64,000 nt of DNA from Ahaetulla prasina (taxonomy: Eukaryota; Chordata; Lepidosauria; Squamata; Colubridae): the NCBI RefSeq assembly GCF_028640845.1, contig NC_080546.1, positions 17,147,020-17,211,019 of the forward strand. The letters are read 5' to 3'. Position numbers and translations under genes: made by a program. This document shows, piece after piece, positions 55,307 to 64,000 of the stretch (position 1 is its first letter; every line of letters starts with the position of its first letter). The notes beneath the pieces are model-generated. The model was not told the DNA's origin and made no database searches. It saw nothing but the letters and a program-made list of their open reading frames with translations.

Positions 55307-55364
55307 GGAGCGCTTTCAAAGTTATCAGGACAATACAATATTATAATATAATAATATTGTGATT

Positions 55365-56066
55365 ATTATAACCACAATCGGGACCAGAATTTATGTTGCT
55401 ATGCAAAGTAACTCAGGGGCTAAGACACTGAGCTTGTCAATCAAAAGGTCGGCAGTTCAGCGATTCGAATCTCTAGTGCTGCCGTATAACGGGGTGAGCT
55501 CCCGTTACTTGTCCCAGCTTCTGCCAACCTAGCAGTTTGAAAGCATGTAAAAAATGCAAATAGAAAAAATAGGGGCCACTTTTGGTGGGAAGGTAACAGC
55601 GTTCCGTGCACCTTTGGTGTTTGGTCATGCTGGCCACATGACCAAGGAGATGTCTTCAGACAGCGCTGGTTCTTCGGCTTTGAAACGGAGATGAGCACCG
55701 CCCCCTAGAGTCGGAAATGACTAGCATGTATGTGCAAGGGGAACCTTTACCTTTACCTATGCAAAGTAGCTGTTAAATGAGTCACACCCGATTTTATGAC
55801 TCTCTGCTATGGTTAAACAAATCACTGTACATGTTAAATGAAGTGAATTGCGTGGCCAGCTGGTTGGAAAGGTGGCAAATGGGCACGTATTCCTGGACAC
55901 TGCAACTATTGTAGATACACACTGGTTGCCAGGTGGCTAAGTTTTGATCATGTGGAGATCTTGCAGTGGTCATAGATGTAAGGACCAATCAGAAGTCTCT
56001 TTATTCAGTGCCATTGCAACATCCAACCATCGCTAAATGAATGGCTGTAACTTGGAGACTGCCTAT
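55365..56066 (-). mobile_element. Tc1/mariner-like miniature element interrupted by a SINE
   Basis: ACCACAATCGGGACCAGAA at the left and TGTAACTTGGAGACTGCCTAT at the right are the ends. A Sauria SINE lies between. Confidence 0.75.
55411..55758 (+). mobile_element. Sauria SINE
   Basis: Perfect 10-bp target duplication ATGCAAAGTA (55401-55410 and 55759-55768). Head and ACCTTT tail as in other copies. Confidence 0.94.
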
Positions 56067-56070
56067 AAAG

Positions 56071-56260
56071 CAGAGATCCCCAACCCCGGTTTGTGGACTG
56101 ACTCTGGTCCATGGCATGAAAAAAACCAGGCCATGCAAACAAGTGAAGCCCCATCCATGAGATGCCGGCAGCACACGAAACCACGGTCTCTCCGGCCCAT
56201 GGAAAAACCTTTATCCACGGAACCAGTCCCTGGTGCCCAAAAGATTGGGGGCTATTGCTG
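56071..56260. mobile_element. hAT-type element ('CAGAGATCCCCAACCCC')
   Basis: Starts CAGAGATCCCCAACCCCGG and ends near GATTGGGGGCTATTGCTG, an imperfect inverted pair. This end type is shared by old hAT miniature elements of amniotes. The duplication is unclear. Confidence 0.65.
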
Positions 56261-56817
56261 TAAAGAAAGCAAGGTAATTAATACCAGTTTGTTCAGTAGC
56301 CTCTCTGATCAGATATAACTTCTCAAAACCTGAGATTTGTTCTATTGCTTTGCATAACTGATATAAGATCTGGCAAGTCTTAAGAAATTTTTTCCCCTGG
56401 TTATTACAACAAACGGAGCCATTTGGTGTAAACCCAACCAGTTATGCATTCAGCGATTTTTTTTGTTAATTCAGCCGTGGCTGTCTGCAAAATATAGTTT
56501 GTTGGTAGACCTATCTTCATCTTTCTTCCACCTGGGATTTTCACACGTGTGGGAGTACAAGCCCAATTAACAAGCATTCGAGATTAAGACAGCTGAATGT
56601 GCTGTTGTGGCAAGTTCAGTGTAAAATGAATTACACCTATGGGCAAAAAGCAGAATATTCACATTCCATGTATGAAGGGTCTCATTTCCCCCATCTTTTA
56701 TTCATACACTCCTGATTTACACATCTGCTTTTTCATTCTGGACAGCACATCTGTGATATATAGATGGCTAGAATAAATTTAAAAATAGCAATTGAGTAAT
56801 GTTTTCATAGAAAAGTC
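56261..56817. other. Unique sequence, no gene recognised
   Basis: No supported feature. Confidence 0.5.
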
Positions 56818-56825
56818 TTTTACAG

Positions 56826-56961
56826 CAGAGGTCTCCAACCTTGGCAACTTTAAGCCTGGCGGACTTCAACTCCCAGAATTCCCCAGCCAGCTTTTGCTGG
56901 CTGGGGAATTCTGGGAGTTGAAGTCCGCCAGGCTTAAAGTTGCCAAGATTGGACACCCCTG
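56826..56961. mobile_element. Palindromic hAT miniature element
   Basis: CAGAGGTCTCCAACCTTGG arms. Flanks TTTTACAG and TTTTAAAG, an 8-bp duplication with one mismatch. A half copy follows at 57095-57165. Confidence 0.93.
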
Positions 56962-56969
56962 TTTTAAAG

Positions 56970-57829
56970 TGTTTGAACCAGAGGATGGGTTTGACAACAC
57001 AGAAAACTATTAATACCAAAACACTAAGAGGAATCGAAGACAAACGCCTGCATTGATTGCCACAACAACTGCATGGCCCAGGCAAAAATGTAGCACAGCT
57101 GGCTGAGGAATTCTAGGAGTTGAAGTCCACAACTCTTAAAAGTTGTCAAGTTTGAAGACTTCTGCTCTAAATGAAAATCCTCATCATTCCCATCACCTCT
57201 TCCACCCCACTTCCAGTCACCGGTTCCAACAGCATCCTCCCCCAATCTGGCATGCTCCAAATGTGAATTCTGACAAATTCAGCCCTAATCCAACATATTT
57301 TGGAAAGATGGGGAAGAATGTAACACACACCTGGAAAACAACCTCAACCATATTATTGTCGCTATGGTGCCTGCTCCATTTGGGTGGGACCTTCCTTGGT
57401 TTCTTTCTCTGACTGGTAAACAACTTCGGGCTCCCACCTCTATTTTCTGATTGTTTCCTTGGCAGTATCTCTTCTCCCCTTTCTCCACTGAGTTGGGATC
57501 ATTGGCTGAAGGAGAGAGGAAGTAAGGAAGCATTCCAGCATGGAGAAGTTCCATGGGATGGACCCCTAGTGAAGCTTTTATCTATCAATTCCCAAGGGAA
57601 TAGAGTCAGTCTGACGAGATTCTTGTAACACAGATGATCAGCAATAAAGGAACTGCTTTGGCCTCTTCACAGAGTTGTTCTGGTTCCTTGCATTTGACAC
57701 TTCAGTCTCCTAAGCATTCCATTACAGGGGCCTTTTCACTTTATTGCTTTCTTCAAAATCTTTGTTTCAATCTTTATACCACTGAAAACAGATGCAATTC
57801 TTTTCCCTTCACTTATTTGATCAACCTAT
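56970..57829. other. Mostly unique, no gene recognised
   Basis: Apart from the hAT half copy at 57095-57165 nothing is recognised. Confidence 0.5.
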
Positions 57830-58082
57830 CACTATCCAGATTTGAGGAGCTGCCACCAAGAAGAGGGGGGGTCAACTTATTTTCCAAAGCACCTGAAGGC
57901 AAGACATGAAGCAATGGGTGGAAACTAAGTCAGGAGAAAGACAACCTAGAACTAAGGAGAAATTTCCTGATGGTAAGAACAATTAACCAGTGGAACAGCT
58001 TGCCTTCAGAAGTTGTAGATGGTCCATCATTAGAGACTTTTAAGAAGAGACTAGAGAGTCATTTGTCTAAAATGATAGAGGG

Positions 58083-58416
58083 CAGTGGTGGGTTTCAAAT
58101 TTTTTTACTACCGTTCTGTGGGTGCGGCTTGGTGGGTGTGGCATGGCTTGGTAGGTGTGCCAGGGGAAGGATACCGTAAAATCTCCTTTCCCACCCCACT
58201 CCAGGGGAAGGATACTGTAAAATCTCCATTCCCACCCCACTCCAGGGGAAGGTTACTGCAAAATCCCCATTTCCTCCCAAGCAGTTGGAAATTGGGAGGC
58301 AGAGAATAGATGGGGGTGGGCTCAGTCAGAATTTTTACTACCGGTTTTCCAAACTATTGAAAATTTCCGCTAACGGTTCTCCAGAACTGGTCACAACCTG
58401 CTGAAACTTACCTCTG
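58083..58416 (+). mobile_element. hAT 'ACCGGTTCT' family element
   Basis: Starts CAGTGGTGGGTTTCA and ends TGAAACTTACCTCTG. Flanks ATAGAGGG and ATATAGGG are an 8-bp duplication with one mismatch. Confidence 0.88.
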
Positions 58417-58431
58417 ATATAGGGTCTCCGG

Positions 58432-58764
58432 CAGTGGTGGGATTCAAAAAAATTTACTACCAGTTCTTTGGGTGTGGCTTGGTGGGCATGATGGCTTGGT
58501 GGGTGTGGCATGGGGAGGATACTGCAAAATCTCCATTCCCTCCCCAATCCAGGAGAAGGTTACTGCAAAATCTCCATTCCCTCCCCAATCCAGGGGAAGG
58601 TTACTGCAAAGTCCCCATTTCCTCCCAATCAGCTGGGACTTGGGAGGCAGAGAATAGATGCGGGCAGGGCCAGTCAGAATTTTTACTACCTGTTCTCCGA
58701 ACTAATCAAAATTTCTGCTACCGGTTCTCCAGAACTGATCAGAACCTGCTGAAACCCACCTCTG
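58432..58764 (+). mobile_element. hAT 'ACCGGTTCT' family element
   Basis: Starts CAGTGGTGGGATTCA and ends TGAAACCCACCTCTG. Flanks GTCTCCGG and GTCTCCTG. Confidence 0.9.
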
Positions 58765-58835
58765 GTCTCCTGCTTGAGCAGCGGGTAGGACTAGAAGACC
58801 TCTAAGGTCCCTTCCAATTCTGTTATTCTGCTAAA

Positions 58836-60084
58836 TTGACTTCCCAGGTTTGTATTTGACATGCCAACTGCCTCAAACATCTGAACGGGAGCAGCTTCAG
58901 ATTGGGGAAGTTATCTTAGATGCAGGCAGAAAACTACTGTTAAAAGCTAAAGATATTCTTCACATTCCTGTTAGACGGATCACACATCAATTCCAGCTAT
59001 TCCTAACCTTCAATAAACCCTAGACAGAAATACAAAAGCACAACTTAACCTTTTTCCTTTTACTGTCACTTGGGCTAAAATTGATTAACCATGTCTTACC
59101 TTAGGAAATAAACCAATACCAGCAACACAAATCACAGTCTAAAGAAGTTCTTCAAAACATTAAAATCCTTTATACACACATTAAAGACTTTCCAGAGCTG
59201 AACCCATCACTCATGGCTGACACCAAATTTTGTATATATTTATACAAAATATATAAAGATTGTCTCACCCCACAGGGTGAGAAGATGGCATTGCCTCCTA
59301 GACTCAGTGCAAATCCTCAAGGCAAATCATGTCCACTGTACTAACAAAGCCTTAGATCTCTGCATAAATATTTCCAAAACTTTTAAAACATGGGCACCTT
59401 TGAGAACAGAACTCTTCGATTGTCTTGCTATCAAATATATTCTACTTCCACTTTAAGCAGGCATCTTGTGCTCATTTACCAAGCACCAGAATGGACCAGA
59501 ATTTCTATACAACGGAACATCTGGATTTATATTTTGATTTATCATGGATTGGGCAGAAGAGGGAAATAGGCACATGGGCTTTTCGTTTGCAGTATCTAAA
59601 TATAGCATTTTAAAAATATCTATCTTCTGTGCATCCTTTGAATTCAATGCCAGGGCACTAATCAGTACCGATCATAATTATGAAAAATGCCAAGTAGCAT
59701 TCTGTGACAGCATCAGAGAATAGATATAATACGTCCTCCAATTTTTCCACATTTTTCTTTAAAAATTAATGCACGTGGGTGTAGGGCTTTGCAGATCACA
59801 TGTTTCACTACTTTTCCATTTATACTACAAGAATAGCTCCCGAGTCCATCTGAACTTTCCCCCACGGAACCTAGACAATGGCATCATGCCAAGAGTCTAT
59901 AAAAATATTGCCATAAAGTAGATTGAAATCTGCAGTCCATTGGTGGCAAATGTACATAGTAGTGATACTTACAAAATTCTACAAAGGTAGCCTACTTCAA
60001 TAAAATATAGTCCCAGTCTTTTTTGTGAAGTCAGTTTTCTGGTCTACTTCGCAGATACTGCTTGCAGAATTCTGAGCTTTGAAG
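58836..60084. other. Unique sequence, no gene recognised
   Basis: No repeat copy and no exon-like frame seen. Confidence 0.5.
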
Positions 60085-60092
60085 CTCTAGGC

Positions 60093-60227
60093 CAGGGGTG
60101 TCCAAACTTGGTCCCTTTAAGACTTGTGGACTTCAACTCCCAGAGTCCCTCAGCCAGCAAAGCTGGCTGAGGAACTCTGGGAGTTGAAGTCCACAAGTCT
60201 TAAAGGGACCAAGTTTGGACACCCCTG
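60093..60227. mobile_element. Palindromic hAT miniature element
   Basis: CAGGGGTGTCCAAACTTGG arms. Perfect duplication CTCTAGGC (60085-60092 and 60228-60235). Confidence 0.95.
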
Positions 60228-60699
60228 CTCTAGGCACAGCGCAACGTTCAAAGACCTTTTCCAAAGCTTTTATTATCATACCAAGTATTGGTTTGCAACA
60301 TATTCTTGATTGCTTTTTTTACTTACTGTTGATATTCAAACTTCAAAGGCAGAAACTATCCACTTTTCGGTGAATTATTACTGTATAATTTTATTTAACC
60401 ACTAAGGCACACCTGCATTAAAATACTTCTATCCACGGGAAATCTAAGGAATGGCCGGTTAATGACTGAAGAAAATCAATTGCCAGCATCATAAAAAAGC
60501 CATGATATGTTCCTCAGAACTCCTACGCTGAATTGAAGGAAATACTATGTACCTCGTTTTCGTTCACCCACTAAGTCTTTGATACAAATGTTAGATCATG
60601 ATAAGGAATATCTTAACCAGTATAATCTTAACTATGTCTTTGTTTCTGAGGCCACCGAAAGAAGAGAAAGTGGGTAAGCAAAAAGGAAGTACCGTAATA

Positions 60700-60822
60700 A
60701 GGAAATTTATGTAAGTCTGACCTCCTGAAACTGTGGGTTGATCCTTGGGGAGGATTAAAATTCCTGGGGGTTGTAAGCAACACAGCAGCAGAGATAAAAG
60801 CCTCTTCTGAGTCAGAAATCCA
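60700..60822 (+). promoter_or_regulatory. Candidate promoter of the second SCPP-type gene
   Basis: A GATAAAAG TATA-like box at 60793-60800 lies about 25-30 bp before a leader exon that ends in a good splice donor. A TGTGGGTTG word near 60732 could be a Runx-type site. This is inference from position and sequence only. Confidence 0.4.
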
Positions 60823-60885
60823 AGACACGTTGAAGTCCATTCTAAGTGGTTGGCTGCCTTTGGAGAATTTACTCTTCTGATACAG
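60823..60885 (+). other. Candidate non-coding exon 1 of the second SCPP-type gene
   Basis: The stretch from about 30 bp after the TATA-like box to the donor ATACAG|GTAATG at 60885/60886 would be a 60-base leader, as in SPP1. The intron to the signal-peptide exon would be 1.7 kb. No transcript evidence can be given. Confidence 0.4.
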
Positions 60886-61477
60886 GTAATGAGATGATCG
60901 CATATTATTTTAAAATATCTATGGCAATATACACAAGAACCTTGTAAGCAAAATAAGTGTTGCTATCCTTAAATGACTGAAGTTATAAGATGATAGCTTC
61001 CTAAGATAACCAGAATTGCTGCTAAGATCTAGGAACTGTACGGATCAAGAATATTTACTGTACCACACTACGCTGTTTACTAATGTAAGCAAATAGACAA
61101 CTTAAAGAGGTTGCTCCCATTTGTAGATTCTCTTGCCTTGCTGTTAGTTATAACTTTTATTTCACATCTCTTTTTTTAGTTTAGTTCTGTCTCTAAACAG
61201 ACAAGTGAAAGATGATTCCAGAAAAGGGAGCAAACAACACACAGCACATCCTCCTTAGGACCCAAACTTTCCAGCACCCAACAGCCAGATAAAGAAAGAA
61301 GAAACAGGATAGTCAGGGAAAAAACAATAGACTAGTCGAGAAACCATCAAAGACACCATACTGCAACCAAGATTGGCAGGGCCACCTGCTATATGTAAAC
61401 AATCAGTAAACTCCACTCTACAAATGTCTCCAAGAAGACATCCAAGCTCACTTCCAGTTTGTGATAGCGCTGTAGGC

Positions 61478-61529
61478 CAGGGGTCTCCAACCTTGGTCCC
61501 TTTAAAGGGACCAAGGTTGGAGACCCCTG
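61478..61529. mobile_element. Minimal 52-bp palindromic hAT element
   Basis: A perfect palindrome of two 26-base terminal arms (CAGGGGTCTCCAACCTTGGT...) with no interior. Perfect duplication CTGTAGGC (61470-61477 and 61530-61537). It has lost the whole centre seen in the 130-bp copies. Confidence 0.95.
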
Positions 61530-61659
61530 CTGTAGGCAAATCTCTTGCTTCTCTCCAGTATTATCGGACTCTCTGGATAAAGACTTAGCTCATTTTTTAT
61601 GAGGTATTGGCATAGCAACTAGCCCCAAGCAATCAACAGCTAACTTGTTTATTTATTAA

Positions 61660-62010
61660 ATAAACCGATGGTGCGAAAGGTATCATCCAAGGATGTAATT
61701 ATAGTTCCAGGCAAAGCTGCCTTTTGCAATTGACTCATGGTGATTTTGTCAATGCTGATGGTGTTCAATAGTGCTCCAGATGTTTGGGAACCCAAGAAGC
61801 CTATTACTATTGGTACTCTCTTTGCTTTCTTTTGCCACAGGTCTTATTATTATTGTGGTCAGTCAGCCAAATGTTTAGAATGGATTGAGCATATTCATCT
61901 ACCTATCAAGTCCTTCCAAAGGACCTAGGATAGGCAGATGATGTTGTTTGACACCGCCTTTAAATTAGCTTGTGGTACTTCTTGTTCAGTGTGTTGTGCA
62001 AACCCAGAAA
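61660..62010. repeat. Unclassified interspersed repeat, second copy
   Basis: Matches 16905-17080 in order. Family not recognised. Confidence 0.55.
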
Positions 62011-62597
62011 AAGTCATATTACATAAACAAGGGTCTTATGCAAACACAATCCACTGTGAACAAAAGGTGGATGGTTTTCACAGCACTTTTTGGTGATTTC
62101 TTTGTATAGCGAGACGACTAGTCTTCCTGTGGCTATTCAATCACACAACCAAAACAAAGAGTATAGTGGCTAAATTTCAAAATACTGTGGCTAAATGTCA
62201 AAATTGTTAGCGCAAGCATACCTCAGGTTATGCTTTACTGTACTTTTTGGCACCTTTACTCTTTGGTGGGTATATAGGAATGCATTTTTATCCCCCTCTT
62301 ATCTCTGATCATTTAGGATTTTCAGGGATTGCGAAAACCTACAGGGACTGCTCCCTGCTCTAAAATATATTTATTGACTGCAACAATAATACTCTGAATG
62401 TAATGCAACCATTCCTATACAGCATAGATGGCTGTGGAATTCTAGAATTCTGGGAGTTGAAGTCCACACATCTTCAAGCTACAAAGGTCTAGAAACACTG
62501 CCATATAATATTATATATAGAAAAAGCAAGGGTTAAAGTCTTTGTAATCTTCTGGCTTCATTTTTGAACATTTATCTTCTCATAAAATACTCTACAG

Positions 62598-62664
62598 GGG
62601 ATCAGCCACCATGAAAAGCCTTGAGATAATCTGTTGCCTTTTCATCGTCATCTTTGCTTTAGCA
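62598..62664 (+). CDS. Second SCPP-type gene, signal-peptide exon
   Basis: Acceptor CTCTACAG|GGGATCAGCC, ATG at 62611, donor GCA|GTAAGT. The hydrophobic core ICCLFIVIFALA fits a secretory signal. Likely cut after ALA or AVA. Confidence 0.65.
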
Positions 62665-63460
62665 GTAAGTACATTGCCAATTAAAAAAAAAAAAGAGCCA
62701 AGGACAATATATTTGCATTGGCAGCAGGAAATGCAGTTCTTTTTCACCTTCCCTCTTCTGCTTTGTCTTTTTCCAAGGTCGCTCATCCACTGCCAGACAA
62801 TGTTTTGGAACAGGCAGAAGCAAAAGAGGTAGGTCAAGCATTATTTCCATAGATCTCCTGGAAGAAATAATAAAGGCTGCAAAATATTGCATGGGGGAAA
62901 GTCTGCGCATTTCTCTTCTCTCTTCCTCCTCCTCGCCTATCAGGTTTTTATTTTTGCAAATAAATCTAGCCCAGGTCAAGAAACCCTTAGTTGTTCAATC
63001 AAGGGGATCTGGAATGAAGCAGAGTAGCTAGGATGAATAACAGAATATCAAAAGCCTGTGCAAGTTTCTTTTTGTCCCACGTTATACTGAAGAAAATAAA
63101 TAAGTCTTATCCATGCAGTATATAAACATATATAGAGGCGTGGTGGTGCAGTGCTTAGACTACAGGCTACTTCTGCTGACTGCCGGCTGCTTGCAATTTG
63201 GCAGTTCAAATTCCACCAGGTTCAGGGTTGACTCAGCCTTCCATGCTTCCGAGGTGGGTAAAAATGAGGACCCAGATTGTTGGGGGCAATAGGCTGACTC
63301 CGTAAACTGCTCAAAGTGGGGCTGTAATGTGGTATATAAGTCTAAGTGCAATTGCTATATATAAAACTGAATATTGGTTCTTTTCTCCTGTTTTAAGAAT
63401 GATGGTGGCATTCTTGCTCAGGAGTCCATACAAACTCAAGTATTACCATCATTGAAATTG
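62611..63460 (+). CDS. Second SCPP-type gene, 5' exons (partial)
   Basis: Three phase-0 exons can be joined: 62611-62664 (18 codons), 62778-62828 (17 codons) and 63398-63460 (21 codons), all with GT-AG borders. The gene runs past the right edge. The first exon encodes a signal peptide (MKSLEIICCLFIVIFALA) with a strong start context (GCCACCATGA). Exon lengths 18 and 17 codons, the short 113-bp intron, phase and the GGATCAG leader all parallel SPP1. The mature part begins VAHPLPDN and has no S-x-E phosphosite in the 38 residues seen, unlike typical acidic SCPPs. I do not recognise an exact orthologue. It may be MEPE or another cluster member, or a duplicate of SPP1 5' exons. Confidence 0.6.
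62778..62828 (+). CDS. Second SCPP-type gene, second coding exon
   Basis: Acceptor CTTTTTCCAAG with a long pyrimidine tract, donor GAG|GTAGGT. Encodes VAHPLPDNVLEQAEAKE. Confidence 0.6.
63135..63358 (+). mobile_element. tRNA-derived SINE, plus strand, in the second gene's intron 3
   Basis: Head GGCGTGGTGGTGCAGTGCTT, B-box-like AGTTCAAATTCC, body AAAATGAGGACCCAGATTG, end TATATAAGTCTAAGTGC. Same family as 5085, 21545 and 51275 in the other orientation. Confidence 0.9.
63398..63460 (+). CDS. Second SCPP-type gene, third coding exon (tentative)
   Basis: Acceptor TTCTCCTGTTTTAAG, donor TTG|GTACAT, which is weak. Without splicing the frame would stop two codons later. Confidence 0.5.
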
Positions 63461-63635
63461 GTACATTAAATTTCCTCTTCTGAACTAGATTGGTATTATA
63501 TTTATCATTTTGAATGCTAATGTTTCTCATGTAGCCAGTTCAATAAGTTAACAAATCCTGAGCGATTTTGAAGTACACCAAGGAATACTAAAAACAATCA
63601 TTCCAACATTTATCATTTGTATTTTATTGTGTTAG

Positions 63636-63715
63636 GATTCTTCTTCCTCCTCCTCCTCCACTTCCCCCTCCTCCTCCTCCTTCCTTCCTTCTTCTTCTTC
63701 TTCCTTCTTCTTCTC
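63636..63715. repeat. Pyrimidine (TCC/TTC)n tract
   Basis: About 80 bases of CTCCTC and TTCTTC units. Confidence 0.92.
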
Positions 63716-63775
63716 TAAGTATAACTTTTTATTAAAGATTTTTTTAAAGGAAGATAAAAACTAATACAAGCTAAT

Positions 63776-64000
63776 ACTGGTGGTCCTCGACTTACAACCA
63801 TTCTCTTAGTGACCATTCGAAATTACAACTGCACTGAAAAAGTGACTTCTGACCATTTGTCATAGTTATGACCAGGGATGAAATGTAAAATGTGTTACTA
63901 CCAGTTCTGTGGGCGTGGCTTGGGGGGTAGTAATGTGACTGGGCGGGTGTGGCCAACTTTTTTTTTTTTTTTTACTTTTAAAGGCATTTTTTTCTACAAC
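63776..64000 (+). mobile_element. Tc1/mariner-like miniature element, interrupted and cut by window edge
   Basis: Left end CTGGTGGTCCTCGACTTACAA and interior to 63872 match the family. A hAT foldback follows. Confidence 0.8.
63873..64000. mobile_element. hAT-type foldback element, cut by window edge
   Basis: Starts CAGGGATGAAATG and continues like 27356 (GGGCGTGGCTTGGGGGG, GGCCAACTTTTTTT, GGCATTTTTTTC). Confidence 0.8.

Larger units (their letters stand above)
57830..58835 (+). mobile_element. CR1 LINE 3' end interrupted by two hAT elements
   Basis: CR1 coding end (GGAAACTAAGTCAGGAG, ACTAAGGAGAAATTTCC, CAGTGGAACAGC) and 3' end (GACTAGAAGACCTCTAAGG, CTGTTATTCTG) are separated by insertions at 58083 and 58432. 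Confidence 0.9.

Overview
The window is nuclear DNA of a squamate reptile, most likely a snake. Evidence: an osteopontin gene; tRNA-derived SINEs ending in ACCTTT repeats (the Sauria SINE signature); CR1/L3-like LINEs ending in ATTCT (AATAG) microsatellites; and a dense load of hAT and Tc1/mariner-type miniature elements. Codon-poor, intron-rich layout and TE content exclude a prokaryote. Most long open frames in the window are chance or transposon frames.

Layout. From 1 to about 42.4 kb the sequence is gene-free as far as I can see: LINE fragments, at least six solo or partial LTRs (two of them nested), SINEs, and many miniature DNA transposons with readable target-site duplications, separated by unique AT-rich DNA. 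From 42.45 to 55.2 kb lies SPP1 (osteopontin) on the + strand: a TTTAAA promoter, a non-coding first exon, six coding exons (303 codons), and a poly(A) signal at 55187. Its introns carry further transposons. From 60.8 kb to the right edge lies the 5' part of a second secreted calcium-binding phosphoprotein (SCPP)-type gene on the same strand: a candidate TATA and leader exon, a signal-peptide exon at 62598-62664 and two further phase-0 exons. The gene runs off the window.

How the genes fit. SPP1 belongs to the SCPP cluster of bone, dentine and eggshell matrix genes. In mammals and birds the neighbour expected downstream of SPP1 is PKD2. Here it is another SCPP-type gene whose first coding exons copy the SPP1 plan: 18 codons, about 100-bp intron, 17 codons, all phase 0. 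It could be a displaced known member such as MEPE, or a lineage-specific duplicate. This is the most interesting gene-level observation. At the transposon level the strongest observations are an open frame shared by five LTRs of three divergent kinds, a perfect 105-bp direct repeat flanking a LINE insertion, and a central TA in every target duplication of one hAT group.
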